DNA of 34,902 nt from Mycetohabitans sp. B8 (GCF_021991875.1 NZ_JAHLKR010000013.1:1-34902), one strand, 5' to 3'. Shown: positions 1 through 8,377, counted from the stretch's first letter. The notes: generated by a model not told the origin, from the letters alone. Translations and numbers: made by a program.

Positions 1-517
1 GGGCGGGCCTCACTTGGCTGGTCCTTCTCACCGCGCGGCGCGATGATTAAGACCATCATTAGTGATTGGTGTGCCGCCGGTCAATGCCGATGCGAGATCA
101 ATCTTGCCCAACACTACAAATGTATTCAACCAGCGGGTTGGGCAGCCGTTTCCCGGCTGGAGCGCACGCGTCCGTGCGCAGCGCGTTACCTCGCACGGGC
201 GTTACTGCCGCATTGAGCCACTGCAGGCCGAGCGCCACTGCATGGCGCCTTTGTTTCCCTTACCTCGTCCTCCTTCGCGCCGGACAAGTGCCATTGCGGC
301 TGCCTTGGCCCACCAATGAATTCAGTCCGGCGCTAAACCGGGTACATCACAGCGCAAGACAGTCCACGGCACGCTTGGCAAGACACACGTATCACGCAGA
401 CGATGTGTCGCATCTTGTTTAAGGCGAATTCAATCCTGACTCACTTCGCGCGTGAATGTGCAGGCAGAGTGCTAGCGTGGTGATCGGGATGAATTGATGC
501 GGCAGAACCCTAAACGG
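1..517. other. No recognisable gene
   Basis: Both strands hold only short open frames of about 85 to 118 codons that overlap one another and show no motif I recognise. No RNA gene or clear repeat was seen. It may be decayed sequence or the 3' flank of a gene outside the window. Confidence 0.5.
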
Positions 518-1162
518 TCATTCTGACGCCACGAAGGCCCCGTGTAGCCCATTTAAGCCAAACTGTACCCCCATGCAAACCAGCATGAAACCCATTACTC
601 GGGAAATGGCATCGGTGCCAGACCTTCCCAACAAATGGAGCACCCGCGATGCGCTGCGCAAAGTCATCCATAGGATCAACGTAAGCGCAATATCGACGGT
701 TAGCACGACGAGATGATCGATCAAACGATGCCCGCCTGTCCGATGGATTGCTGAAGCATCGCTAACAATCATTGCGATCGCCCCTGGGCCAACGGTCACG
801 GGCAAGGTGAGGGGAATAAAAGCCACGTTGGCTGGATGCGTTGATGCTATTTCCTTTTGTGTTTCAATTTCGTGATATTTGGGGAAAAGCATTCCAAAAC
901 CAATATAGGTGACAATCATTCCTCCCGCAACACGCATTCCCGGAACCGAAATACCGAACACGTTCATAATGGCACTGCCTGCGTAAAAACAGACCAATAA
1001 CGCTATCAGTACATAAAGGGCGATCAAGTTGATCTGATGATTGCGCTGCGCAGGGCTCATATGAGCGCTCAACCCGAGGAATACGCTGGCGCTAGTAATT
1101 GGATTGATGATCGGCAAGAGCGTTACCAAACCAATTCCAACATAACTTAGATAGTCAGTCAT
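518..1162 (-). CDS. MarC/YchE-family integral membrane protein
   Basis: A 214-residue hydrophobic protein with about six membrane segments, the usual size and layout of the MarC (UPF0056) family of inner-membrane proteins. The two family half-repeat signatures are visible: an N-P-I-rich loop near residue 20 (LLPIINPITSASVFLGL) and its counterpart near residue 118 (PLTLPVTVGPGAI). The start is supported by AAGGAG upstream of the ATG. The biochemical role of the family is unsettled; its old link with multiple antibiotic resistance has not held up generally, so no transport substrate is proposed. It is transcribed away from the neighbouring recombinase-like gene and looks intact and chromosomal in style. 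Confidence 0.85.
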   Translation of the reverse strand: MTDYLSYVGIGLVTLLPIINPITSASVFLGLSAHMSPAQRNHQINLIALYVLIALLVCFYAGSAIMNVFGISVPGMRVAGGMIVTYIGFGMLFPKYHEIETQKEIASTHPANVAFIPLTLPVTVGPGAIAMIVSDASAIHRTGGHRLIDHLVVLTVDIALTLILWMTLRSASRVLHLLGRSGTDAISRVMGFMLVCMGVQFGLNGLHGAFVASE

Positions 1163-1440
1163 ACTGTTGTGCTCCTTTTCTATGCATAGTTCATGCCGCT
1201 TGTTCCAGATCGTGGACCGCCTGTCAGTTTCCGCGCATATTCCGCGCCTGTTTTCATATGCATCGGCTGTGCCTGAGGCGGGTGAAGTTTGAGCGAGGCG
1301 ATATTGAAATTACCGTTCTGGACTTAGGCGCATAAAGGTGGCTATGGATGAGTACCCGTTGCCCCGGACGTCGGGTTGCGGCATACTATTTATGCAGTTA
1401 ACAGTCATCTACCTATCAACACCCACTTCCCCTGCCTACC

Positions 1441-2415
1441 ATGACTGAGGCTGATCTATTTGCCGCTCAGCAGCGCACTGACTGGGACCGCGCGCCCATT
1501 CAATCATTTGAGGCCTGGCTCGCTCGCCAAGCCGGGCGCGGCGCCTCTCGCACCTTGCGGTCTTCGTCCGCTCAAGTCTATCTCGCTCAATGGCGCACAT
1601 TCGTGCGCTACCTTCAAGTGCACCGCATCCCTTTGAGCGCAGCGACGCCCGACACGATCAGCGCCTTTCTGGCCAGCTTGCACCGTGAGAATCGAGATCA
1701 ACGCGCGCGTTACCGCAAATTAATTGAGCGCGTGTTTATCGATATTGATGCATGTACGCAACAAAGTGGGAACGTCAATCCCGCTGTGGGCGCGTTGCGA
1801 GACAGCCGAGCCACATGGAAGCACGTCAAGGGCAACCAGGACACTGATTTCCTATCGCAGCAGGAAAGGCAGCGCATCGTCGACACGCTGCTGTCTCCTG
1901 TGGACAGTGCCCATTACGCACGCTGGCACAGCTTACGGGACCGTGCGTTGGTAGCTACGTTCCTGGGAGCGGGGTTAAAGGTGTCGCAGGCGCTTAAGCT
2001 GACAGTTAACTGCATTAATATTGGACCGGACCAACTCATGCACATCACCTCGCCAGGCTCACGTTTCTCGCATCAGCCCCGGCCCGAACCGTTTGCACAC
2101 TCGGCGCTGGCGCGCTGGTTAGCCGAACGGCACGCCAGTGGCGTGGATAGTCCATGGGTCTTTCCCGGTGGACGGGACGGGCGGCCGATGCACGCAGTCA
2201 CCGCGCTGCGCGCCACCGAGGCCATCATGCGCGCCTGCGGCGCGGCCGACAGGCGGCAGGCGCGCACCAGTCCCCAGACGCTGCGCAATAGTTACATCGC
2301 GACGCTGTTTGAAGCCGGGCAGACCACACTGGCGGTCAGCGAAGTGCTCGGCGTGGAGTTGATCACCGCCGAGCGTCTTAAAAAAGCCTGGCAGAAGTGG
2401 GCGCAAGAAACGTGA
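1441..2415 (+). CDS. Tyrosine recombinase-like protein with degenerate active site
   Basis: A 324-residue protein with the two-domain layout of phage-integrase/XerC-type recombinases: an N-terminal SAM-like DNA-binding domain (about residues 20-110) and a C-terminal catalytic fold (about 140-320). The catalytic signature is largely lost. The box I arginine is lysine (GAGLKVSQAL, K180). In the H-x-x-R motif only Arg282 remains, with Gln279 in place of His. The following conserved His is Asn283. No tyrosine lies where the nucleophile should be (LGVELITAERLKKAW, about 303-317). The reading frame is otherwise uninterrupted. It may be a DNA-binding protein that no longer recombines, or a recently inactivated enzyme. 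It lies between marC-like and the lasso cluster with no evident partner. Confidence 0.75.
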   Translation: MTEADLFAAQQRTDWDRAPIQSFEAWLARQAGRGASRTLRSSSAQVYLAQWRTFVRYLQVHRIPLSAATPDTISAFLASLHRENRDQRARYRKLIERVFIDIDACTQQSGNVNPAVGALRDSRATWKHVKGNQDTDFLSQQERQRIVDTLLSPVDSAHYARWHSLRDRALVATFLGAGLKVSQALKLTVNCINIGPDQLMHITSPGSRFSHQPRPEPFAHSALARWLAERHASGVDSPWVFPGGRDGRPMHAVTALRATEAIMRACGAADRRQARTSPQTLRNSYIATLFEAGQTTLAVSEVLGVELITAERLKKAWQKWAQET

Positions 2416-2768
2416 GTTTTTTGGCGGGTAGCATAAGCCGCTGGCGTTCGTGTCTTCGTCGCGGTCAAAAGTATGCACGTTTAATTGCGGCTTCAGTGCG
2501 GGATGCTTTACTAGCTGTGACAAGGATCCCGTGTTCGACGATTTGCACGCCCACCTCAACCTTCGCCTGGTGCCTGGAATTTGCGCGGCTGTGTTCTGTT
2601 CCGACTAAAATGATGGACGATCAGAAAAATTGCCCCCAAAATCTTTACTCCACTTCGCTTTCATCTTACTTTTAAGTCGCTGGTGTCGGCTTCAATGACA
2701 TCAGCTAAGTTGCTGCCTATCACCGCTGAGGGCAGCTTTCTTTTCGCTACGGAATCAAGGAGATTCTC

Positions 2769-2918
2769 ATGGATAAGCAACAAGAGACGGGCTTGCTGTT
2801 GGCCGAGGAATCGCTGATGGAGCTGTGCGCGTCGGCAGAAACGCTGGGCGGTGCGGGGGAGTATAGGGAAGCCGGTATAGGCCGCTTTTCTGACGGAATT
2901 GACTCCGACGACGAGTAA
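2769..2918 (+). CDS. Lasso peptide precursor A1 (burhizin-like)
   Basis: Encodes a 49-residue precursor: a 26-residue leader (MDKQQETGLLLAEESL, then MELCASAETL) and a predicted 23-residue core beginning GGAGEYRE and continuing AGIGRF and SDGIDSDDE. Lasso features are present: Thr at leader position -2, Gly at core position 1, and Glu8, the expected acceptor for an eight-residue macrolactam ring. The acidic tail and overall pattern match burhizin from Mycetohabitans rhizoxinica as I recall it. The start has AAGGAG eight bases upstream. The core differs from the A2 copy at positions 5 and 7 (Glu/Arg instead of Asn/Lys). It is followed by a hairpin and only a truncated B, so its product would need B, C and D supplied in trans from the neighbouring block. 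Confidence 0.85.
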   Translation: MDKQQETGLLLAEESLMELCASAETLGGAGEYREAGIGRFSDGIDSDDE

Positions 2919-2929
2919 ATAAGCGTCAG

Positions 2930-3003
2930 CACCCAGCAACGGTCCGTCTGCGGTGCGGCATGACGTTGGGCGACAGCCGTGCGAGGACGTTGCTGGGTGT
3001 TTT
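2930..3003 (+). terminator. Hairpin terminator/attenuator after precursor A1
   Basis: Perfect 12-base arms CACCCAGCAACG (2930-2941) and CGTTGCTGGGTG (2988-2999) are followed directly by TTTT. The loop is long and may contain a second GC-rich hairpin. It sits 11 bases after the precursor stop codon, the position where lasso clusters often carry an attenuator that keeps precursor mRNA in excess of the enzyme genes. The same structure follows A2. Confidence 0.75.
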
Positions 3004-3271
3004 CCATCCCTTGGCATCCCAGCTTGGACTGAAAGGTGCGCGCTTCGCTCGAGCCGAGGCGAGTCAGCCTACCGCCATGCTGGAACAATTACAGCGGGCG
3101 CATTGGGTCAGCGCCACTTCCTTTCCCGAAGTTGACCCGAAGCTCAACACGGTGAGCCCGTCTCCGACAACGGGTGGCATGTCGGCCAATGGCTGGAAGT
3201 TGCCTGAGGATGCGTTCGCGCGTCGCCCCGACTGGACCCATATTGTCCAAGCTTTGCTCGTGCTAGCGTGA
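3004..3271 (+). pseudogene. Truncated lasso B (leader peptidase) fragment
   Basis: The plus-strand frame is about 75% or more identical to residues ~40-123 of the intact B protein on the minus strand (shared blocks RAHWVSATSFPEVD, LNTVSPSPTTGG and MSANGWKLPEDAF). The start and recognition-domain region are missing, and it stops at TGA 3269-3271, before the Cys-His-Asp catalytic part. It is not expected to be active. It marks the inner end of the duplicated arm and has no start codon of its own that would restore the missing domain. Confidence 0.85.
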
Positions 3272-3553
3272 TGGCATCGAGGTTCTTGTCAAAGCGGCCA
3301 GCTCCCGGCAGTCGCGGCCGGTTGCTTCGTCATACCGCGCATTGATCGACGGGCGCCATTGCCCAGCCGTACATTGCTCGCATTCACCGACGCATTCGTC
3401 AGCGCCAAGTGTCGTTGGAGAGATCAGGCACCGACGAAGCAGAAAGCCGTTGGTGGTGGCCGCTTCGCCGTTACAGTTGTGCTCGATGTAGAACTTGCCG
3501 TCATCGAGCCGCATCAGGTGTTTGTCCATCGGGGAATCAGTTGGCTGTTCCAT
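3263..3553 (-). CDS. Small Cys-containing hypothetical protein downstream of the lasso exporter
   Basis: A 96-residue frame directly downstream of the D gene on the same strand, 23 bases after its stop. The chosen ATG (MEQPTDSPMDKHLMRL) is preceded by a strong purine-rich GGGGGTGGGG stretch; an upstream in-frame GTG at 3574 is the alternative. The product has five cysteines, among them HNC, RRC and the cluster ECVGECEQC, which could bind metal or form disulphides, and it has no signal peptide. I do not recognise the family. Its 3' end runs into the edge of the left duplicated arm, so its last residues may be foreign to the original gene. A role in the lasso cluster is only suggested by position. 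Confidence 0.45.
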   Translation of the reverse strand: MEQPTDSPMDKHLMRLDDGKFYIEHNCNGEAATTNGFLLRRCLISPTTLGADECVGECEQCTAGQWRPSINARYDEATGRDCRELAALTRTSMPSR

Positions 3554-3576
3554 GTTCCCCACCCCCTCTATCACCT

Positions 3577-5376
3577 CTATGAATCGACGATTTCTGCCAA
3601 GTTGGCGCAGTCAGATCTGTGTGCCGACACATCGGTTTGCTTATACCAAAGATTGGCATACACACCCTGTTGCGCCAGCAAACTATGATGCGTGCCGGCT
3701 TCCACGATCGCACCGTCCTGCATGACCAAGATGAGGTCCGCATGCTGAATCGCAGCGAGCCGATGGGCAATCACAAGCCGAGTGGTGTGACGATAACGTT
3801 CATAGAGATGCTGAAAGATATCGGCCTCCGTGTGCGCATCAAGTGCGGCAGTCGGCTCGTCGAGCAGCAGTAAAGGGCTATCGCGCAATAAAGCGCGGGC
3901 CAGTCCCACACGTTGCCGCTCGCCGCCCGATAATTTGTTGCCGCGCTCGCCAATCGGCGTGTCCAGGCCATGACTGGCAGCTTCAATGACAGGGGGCAGC
4001 GCGCAAGTACGAATAACTTGTTCAAGCGCTGCATCGGAAGCTTGCGGGCAAGCGAAACGAATGTTTTCGCGTATCGAGCGATCCAGCAAATGCGCCTCTT
4101 GTGTCACATAGCTGATCGACTGACGCAATTGCGATTCGGAAAACGATTCAATCGGTTGACCATCGATGAGGATTTGCCCCTCATCGAGCTTATACAGACG
4201 CAGTAATAACTTGATAAGCGTGGATTTCCCCGCGCCGCTCGGCCCCACCAGCGCACAGAAGGCGCCAGCAGGAATCAAAAAATTCGCGTGGTGTAAGACC
4301 CGTCTACCACACGGATGGCAAAAGCTGGCGTTGCGAAACTCGATTGACGGCGCCTGCTCGAACAGAGGCTGACCCAGGGGTTCGAAGTGCCATCTGGCAC
4401 GGATCGTGTGCAACAATTCTGATAGATTGAACAACCCGATCTGAATACTCCGCACCATATAGCCGAACGTGCTGAGCGGCAGCGTAAATCGCAGCAGGTA
4501 GCTGTTCAACAACACGAAATCGCCCAGGGTGAGCCGGTGTGCCAAGATATCACGACCCGCCAGCGCCGTGAGCGTAGTCAACCCGATACCGACAATCAGT
4601 AATTGCACGGCGCCGACGATCTCCATCTTGCGCGTGATATGGATACTTGTCCAGGCGCGCATTTTGAACACACGGTCGAGCCGCGTGAGTTCACTGGCTT
4701 CATTCGAAAACGCTTTGACCGTGTCGGCATGCATCAGCGTGTCGACTAGCCGTGTCGAGGCACGATCCGCCGCCCGGTTTTTCTTGCGCTGTAGCACTTC
4801 GCACCGCTTCGCCGTCGCAACGCTCAAGTAAAGATAAAGGGTTAAAACGCCCAACAAGACCGCCGTATAAACGAGGCCAAACAACGAGCAAACGACGATG
4901 CCCACGACCGCGATTTCGACACAAATCGGCGCGAGGCTCCAAAAGAGCCCAATCATCGCTCGCATCGCACTGTCTTGTACGCGCGTGAGTTCGCTCACGG
5001 AGGCGCCCGTTTGGTGAGCGCTCAATGCCGCAGCGGGCTGACCGAGCACACGACTGACATAGTTCAGCGTAATCGTGCGTTTGATCCGCTCATTGACCAC
5101 CACGAACAAATACTGCTCGCAACGGTTCGTTGCTTGTGACAGAAACCATGCGCCGCCGTAAGCCACACAGAGCAGATAAACGCTCGTTGCCGAGAGCGAC
5201 GCGCTGGATAAACCGTCGATGAGCCACTTGAGCAGCATCGGGGCGAGAATAGTCAACCCGACCGAGCATCCGGTACAGCCGATGGCGGCGATGAGCTGAA
5301 GACGTGCCTTCCATTCGCGCGTCCACAAACACCCCAACAAAAAGAAGATCGTCCTGGCAAGACTATGCTGCATCAC
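3577..5376 (-). CDS. Lasso peptide ABC exporter (D protein)
   Basis: A 599-residue half-transporter of the ABCB/McjD type: an N-terminal six-helix membrane domain (about residues 10-320) and a C-terminal ATPase. All ATPase motifs are intact: Walker A GPSGAGKST (378-386), Q-loop YVTQE (423-427), signature LSGGERQ (482-488), Walker B LLLLDEP (502-508) and the switch histidine in IAHRL (His538). In lasso clusters this protein pumps the mature peptide out of the cytoplasm and gives self-immunity. It begins 14 bases after the C gene stop, so it is almost certainly cotranscribed with B and C. An ATG three bases downstream is an equally possible start. Confidence 0.92.
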   Translation of the reverse strand: MMQHSLARTIFFLLGCLWTREWKARLQLIAAIGCTGCSVGLTILAPMLLKWLIDGLSSASLSATSVYLLCVAYGGAWFLSQATNRCEQYLFVVVNERIKRTITLNYVSRVLGQPAAALSAHQTGASVSELTRVQDSAMRAMIGLFWSLAPICVEIAVVGIVVCSLFGLVYTAVLLGVLTLYLYLSVATAKRCEVLQRKKNRAADRASTRLVDTLMHADTVKAFSNEASELTRLDRVFKMRAWTSIHITRKMEIVGAVQLLIVGIGLTTLTALAGRDILAHRLTLGDFVLLNSYLLRFTLPLSTFGYMVRSIQIGLFNLSELLHTIRARWHFEPLGQPLFEQAPSIEFRNASFCHPCGRRVLHHANFLIPAGAFCALVGPSGAGKSTLIKLLLRLYKLDEGQILIDGQPIESFSESQLRQSISYVTQEAHLLDRSIRENIRFACPQASDAALEQVIRTCALPPVIEAASHGLDTPIGERGNKLSGGERQRVGLARALLRDSPLLLLDEPTAALDAHTEADIFQHLYERYRHTTRLVIAHRLAAIQHADLILVMQDGAIVEAGTHHSLLAQQGVYANLWYKQTDVSAHRSDCANLAEIVDS

Positions 5377-5390
5377 GCTTGGCCCACCGG

Positions 5391-7130
5391 TTATTGCCAG
5401 CTTTGAACAAACAGTTCGGCGGCATAGAGGTGAAGGAGGTCCATAAAATGTTTACTATTCCCCTTACTGCTCTGTTGAATCGCAGCATGAGTGCGCGCGG
5501 TGTCGATATAGCCTGCTTTGGCTAACCATCCCTCGACACACACTGCCATCACATGATCCCGGTGGTCTCGGATGCCCAATAAATCGATACCCGAGGTTTC
5601 ACCTTTGTTGCGTCGCCATAGGTTCGGATAGCCGGTGGCCGCCGAGACAGACTTTCTCAGCACAATGCGATTATGCGCGCCTTCGAAGTGGTCGTAGCTA
5701 GGTATGGAGAGGGCGAGCTCGACCATCGGTTGGCACAGAAACGGATAATGCGTGGGTTGGGTAAACGGATAGGCTGGGGCTCTGACATCATCGAGTGATA
5801 AAAAAGCCATAAACAATTGGTAGCGCTTGCCGGGCAGACGAACCTGGGTATGCTGGAAAAACGGGTGCAGGCATGCGCGTCGATCGAACGGCGCGTGCTG
5901 TGCGTCCTCGGAGAGCAGCTTGAAGGTGCCGTTCACATGGTCGGAAGGATCGGCAGCAAACACCGATCGCACCGCGCGCTTGGCCACGCGCATCAGCGGC
6001 GTTCGGTGCATGAGTGCCAGGTCCATTGCCACGCGCTTGAGTCGCCGCCATTGCCCAGCGAGTGCCGCGTCGGCCAGCGCGCCGAAAGGCGGCGGCGCTA
6101 GAAAGAGCGAATCACCTCCGTGCCCACTGATCAGCTGGGTGTGCGCCTGCCGCTCAAGCTGGCTGGCAATATCTTGACTAAACCCGAGCATACTATACCG
6201 CAGATTCGGTTTCGCCATGCGCGGTACCGACTGAACGGGGGCAAACGATAAGACCTTCGCGCTCACTTCCTGGAGGTGAGCGCGGGTGTGCTGCGCGACT
6301 TGACGGGCATGCTCCAGCTCATTGGACGACGCCACATCGGCATGGTAATAATGTGCGCAAGACAGCGGCTGGTCAGCCGAGGCGACGGCGCGCATCGCTA
6401 GCAGTACCGAGCTCGATTCCAGACCGCCGGAGAGTTCCAGCACAGGCTGATCGGCCAAGGAGACGAACCGGTTTAGATGCTGCTTTAAAATGCCAAATGG
6501 GGTTTGCGTATCATCCTTAAGCGCATGCTCGAACGGATTCCAGAGCGTCAGAATCTGCGGCTGACGGCCCTCCGTATAGGAGAGAGCGCAACCCACCGGA
6601 ATCTCTTGGATCCGATCGAAGGGCAACTCGCCACTTTGTACGGTACCGGTACGCAACCATGTCGTAAAAAAGGCGTGATTCCAGGCTGGACGCTCGTCGT
6701 TGTCCACCAAGGTTTGATGCAGGCACGTGATCGTATCCGAAAAAAGCAAACCCTGGCGACTGGACCAGGCCCAATATAAGGGCCATTGGTTACTCGGATC
6801 GCTGCAACAGATCAGCTTTTTGGCCGCTAGGTCGAAGCAAATAAATAAATATTTGCCCCAAAATTGCGCCATGAGACGCGCCGGACCTTCTGCCACAATG
6901 GCCTGCAGCTCGTCTACCTGAATTTCGCGATGGGCCTGTTTCGAAAACGCCGAACCATACAAGCAGTAGAAGCGCGTGCCGAAGTGCCCGCAGAGGATAG
7001 GCGTGGACCGGTCAGGTTGATGCCACAGCGCCCCCGCAATCCGATTGGACGGATCGCGCACGAGTGTCCAATCTTGCTTTTGTGCCCAATCATCCTGTGT
7101 CTTGGGATAAGCGATACCGAGCAGGGTCAT
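5391..7130 (-). CDS. Lasso peptide macrolactam synthetase (C protein, asparagine synthetase-like)
   Basis: A 579-residue asparagine synthetase B-like enzyme. The N-terminal part (about 1-190) has the degenerate glutaminase-like fold without the catalytic Cys2, as usual for lasso cyclases. The C-terminal part carries the PP-loop SGGLES (234-239) that adenylates a side-chain carboxylate. It is expected to activate core Glu8 and join it to the Gly1 amine, closing the ring around the tail. The start chosen is the ATG at 7130, which overlaps the B stop as ATGA and implies translational coupling; a longer frame starts at 7160. Length and order (B-C-D) match burhizin-type clusters. Confidence 0.9.
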   Translation of the reverse strand: MTLLGIAYPKTQDDWAQKQDWTLVRDPSNRIAGALWHQPDRSTPILCGHFGTRFYCLYGSAFSKQAHREIQVDELQAIVAEGPARLMAQFWGKYLFICFDLAAKKLICCSDPSNQWPLYWAWSSRQGLLFSDTITCLHQTLVDNDERPAWNHAFFTTWLRTGTVQSGELPFDRIQEIPVGCALSYTEGRQPQILTLWNPFEHALKDDTQTPFGILKQHLNRFVSLADQPVLELSGGLESSSVLLAMRAVASADQPLSCAHYYHADVASSNELEHARQVAQHTRAHLQEVSAKVLSFAPVQSVPRMAKPNLRYSMLGFSQDIASQLERQAHTQLISGHGGDSLFLAPPPFGALADAALAGQWRRLKRVAMDLALMHRTPLMRVAKRAVRSVFAADPSDHVNGTFKLLSEDAQHAPFDRRACLHPFFQHTQVRLPGKRYQLFMAFLSLDDVRAPAYPFTQPTHYPFLCQPMVELALSIPSYDHFEGAHNRIVLRKSVSAATGYPNLWRRNKGETSGIDLLGIRDHRDHVMAVCVEGWLAKAGYIDTARTHAAIQQSSKGNSKHFMDLLHLYAAELFVQSWQ

Positions 7131-7867
7131 AGGGGTAACGAGAGCAGGGGATGGGGACATTCCAGAATCACGGCGAGCTCTTGGCGTCTGAGCGGACTAT
7201 CACCAATCACCACGCCTTCGGCTTCCGACCAGGCGTGTGCATAAAATGGAAAGGATTGCACGCCGATGACCAATTTCGCTGCCAAGCCGGCGCGCGCGCA
7301 CAGCAGGGTCAACGCGACGGACCACTCTAAACACTTGGTGGGCCGGGGGTAAAACAGACACGCCCAATTGAGCGTGTTCACGAAAGGCGCATAATCGTCC
7401 GGCGCACCGACCCGCAGGCTGGCTTCGCGGTGAGCCCGCGTGCACAGCTGCAATAACCCGGCCAGTCCGCGTCGTGCCGCGCATCGGTGCACGCCGCTGA
7501 GCACGAGCAAGGCTCGGGCGATGTGGGTCCAGGCGGGGCGATGCGCGAACGCATCCTCAGGCAACTTCCAGCCATTGGCCGACATGCCGCCCGTTGTCGG
7601 AGACGGGCTCACCGTGTTGAGCTTCGCGTCAACCTCGGGAAAGGAAGTGGCGCTGACCCAATGCGCCCGCTGTAATTCTTCCAGCATGGCGACAGGCTGA
7701 CTCGCCTCGGCTGGCGCAAAGCGCGCATCCTTCCATCCAAGCTGGGATGCCAAGGCTGCCGATTGCCGCTCGGTTAAAACTGCATACCGATCGCGTACCA
7801 CATCGAGCAAGATAAGCTGCTTCGCGAAGCAGGCCCCAAACACATGGGGCATCAAATGATGCGGCAT
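7127..7867 (-). CDS. Lasso peptide B protein: RRE plus leader peptidase
   Basis: A 246-residue fused B protein. The N-terminus (LILLDVVRDRYAVLTERQSAAL, residues 18-39) has the beta-strand pattern of a PqqD-like recognition element that binds the precursor leader. The C-terminal part is a transglutaminase-like cysteine protease with the expected triad: Cys179 (RPTKCLEWS), His211 (FYAHAWSE) and Asp223 (VIGDSPL). It removes the leader so that Gly1 becomes available. The ATG at 7867 was chosen because a longer frame to 7951 would run through the terminator hairpin; no strong ribosome site is visible, so the start is uncertain. The stop overlaps the C start. Confidence 0.88.
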   Translation of the reverse strand: MPHHLMPHVFGACFAKQLILLDVVRDRYAVLTERQSAALASQLGWKDARFAPAEASQPVAMLEELQRAHWVSATSFPEVDAKLNTVSPSPTTGGMSANGWKLPEDAFAHRPAWTHIARALLVLSGVHRCAARRGLAGLLQLCTRAHREASLRVGAPDDYAPFVNTLNWACLFYPRPTKCLEWSVALTLLCARAGLAAKLVIGVQSFPFYAHAWSEAEGVVIGDSPLRRQELAVILECPHPLLSLPL

Positions 7868-7900
7868 GGGGGTATGATTGTTCTGTATGGTAACGACAAG

Positions 7901-7974
7901 AAAACACCCAGCAACGTCCTCGCACGGCTGTCGCCCAACGTCATGCCGCACCGCAGACGGACCGTTGCTGGGTG
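7901..7974 (-). terminator. Hairpin terminator/attenuator between precursor A2 and B
   Basis: The same perfect 12-base arms as in the left copy, at 7905-7916 and 7963-7974, followed on the minus strand by a run of four T residues. It lies between the precursor stop and the B start, where partial termination would give far more precursor mRNA than B-C-D mRNA. Confidence 0.75.
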
Positions 7975-7985
7975 CTGACGCTTAT

Positions 7986-8135
7986 TTACTCGTCGTCGGA
8001 GTCAATTCCGTCAGAAAAGCGGCCTATACCGGCTTCCTTATAGTTCCCCGCACCGCCCAGCGTCTCTGCCGACGCGCACAGCTCCATCAGCGATTCCTCG
8101 GCCAACAGCAGACCCGCCTCTTGGTGCTTATCCAT
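7986..8135 (-). CDS. Lasso peptide precursor A2 (burhizin-like)
   Basis: A 49-residue precursor heading the B-C-D operon. The leader is MDKHQEAGLLLAEESL then MELCASAETL, and the core begins GGAGNYKE followed by AGIGRF and SDGIDSDDE. Thr at -2, Gly1 and ring acceptor Glu8 are present. It differs from A1 at leader positions 4 (His/Gln) and 7 (Ala/Thr) and at core positions 5 (Asn/Glu) and 7 (Lys/Arg). An AAGGAG site lies eight bases before the ATG. As the linked copy it is the likely main substrate of the cluster. A longer plus-strand frame over this region is a shadow. Confidence 0.9.
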   Translation of the reverse strand: MDKHQEAGLLLAEESLMELCASAETLGGAGNYKEAGIGRFSDGIDSDDE

Positions 8136-8377
8136 GAGAATCTCCTTGATTCCGTAGCGAAAAGAAAGCCGCCCTCAGCGGTGATAGGCAGCTACCCAGC
8201 TGATGTCATTGAAGCCGACACCAGCGACTTAAAAGTAAGATGAAAGCGAAGTGGAGTAAAGGTTCTGGGGGCAATTTTTCTTATCGTCCATCGTTTAGGT
8301 CGGAATAGAACACAGTCGCGCAAGTCCCAGGCACCAGGCGAAGGTTGAGGTTGGCGTGCAAATCGTCGATGAAGGTG

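Larger units (their letters stand above)
2535..3264 (+). repeat. Left arm of the inverted duplication bracketing the lasso cluster
   Basis: This segment matches the reverse complement of 7500-8370 with scattered substitutions. It contains about 230 bases upstream of a lasso precursor gene, the precursor gene, the downstream hairpin, and part of the B gene. It lacks about 140 bases present in the right arm (roughly 7757-7900), which hold the start and first ~37 codons of B. The 2416-2534 stretch just before it has no recognisable gene. Matching limits were judged by eye. Confidence 0.85.
7500..8370 (-). repeat. Right arm of the inverted duplication bracketing the lasso cluster
   Basis: Reverse-complement partner of 2535-3264. 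It contains the A2 upstream region, A2, the hairpin and the first ~123 codons of B, including the segment lost from the left arm. The two arms bracket about 4.2 kb (D, C and most of B) in opposite orientation, a geometry that permits inversion by homologous recombination. Confidence 0.85.

Noticed and set aside
62-422. Two overlapping plus-strand frames at the window start
   Set aside because: They overlap in different frames, lack ribosome sites and show no motif.
7127-7951. Longer 274-residue version of lasso B
   Set aside because: The extra N-terminal residues would be encoded by the terminator hairpin; an internal ATG at 7867 is more plausible.
7878-8243. 121-codon plus-strand frame over the lasso precursor A2
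   Set aside because: The opposite strand has the precursor with ribosome site, leader and core; the plus frame runs through the terminator hairpin and has no motif.
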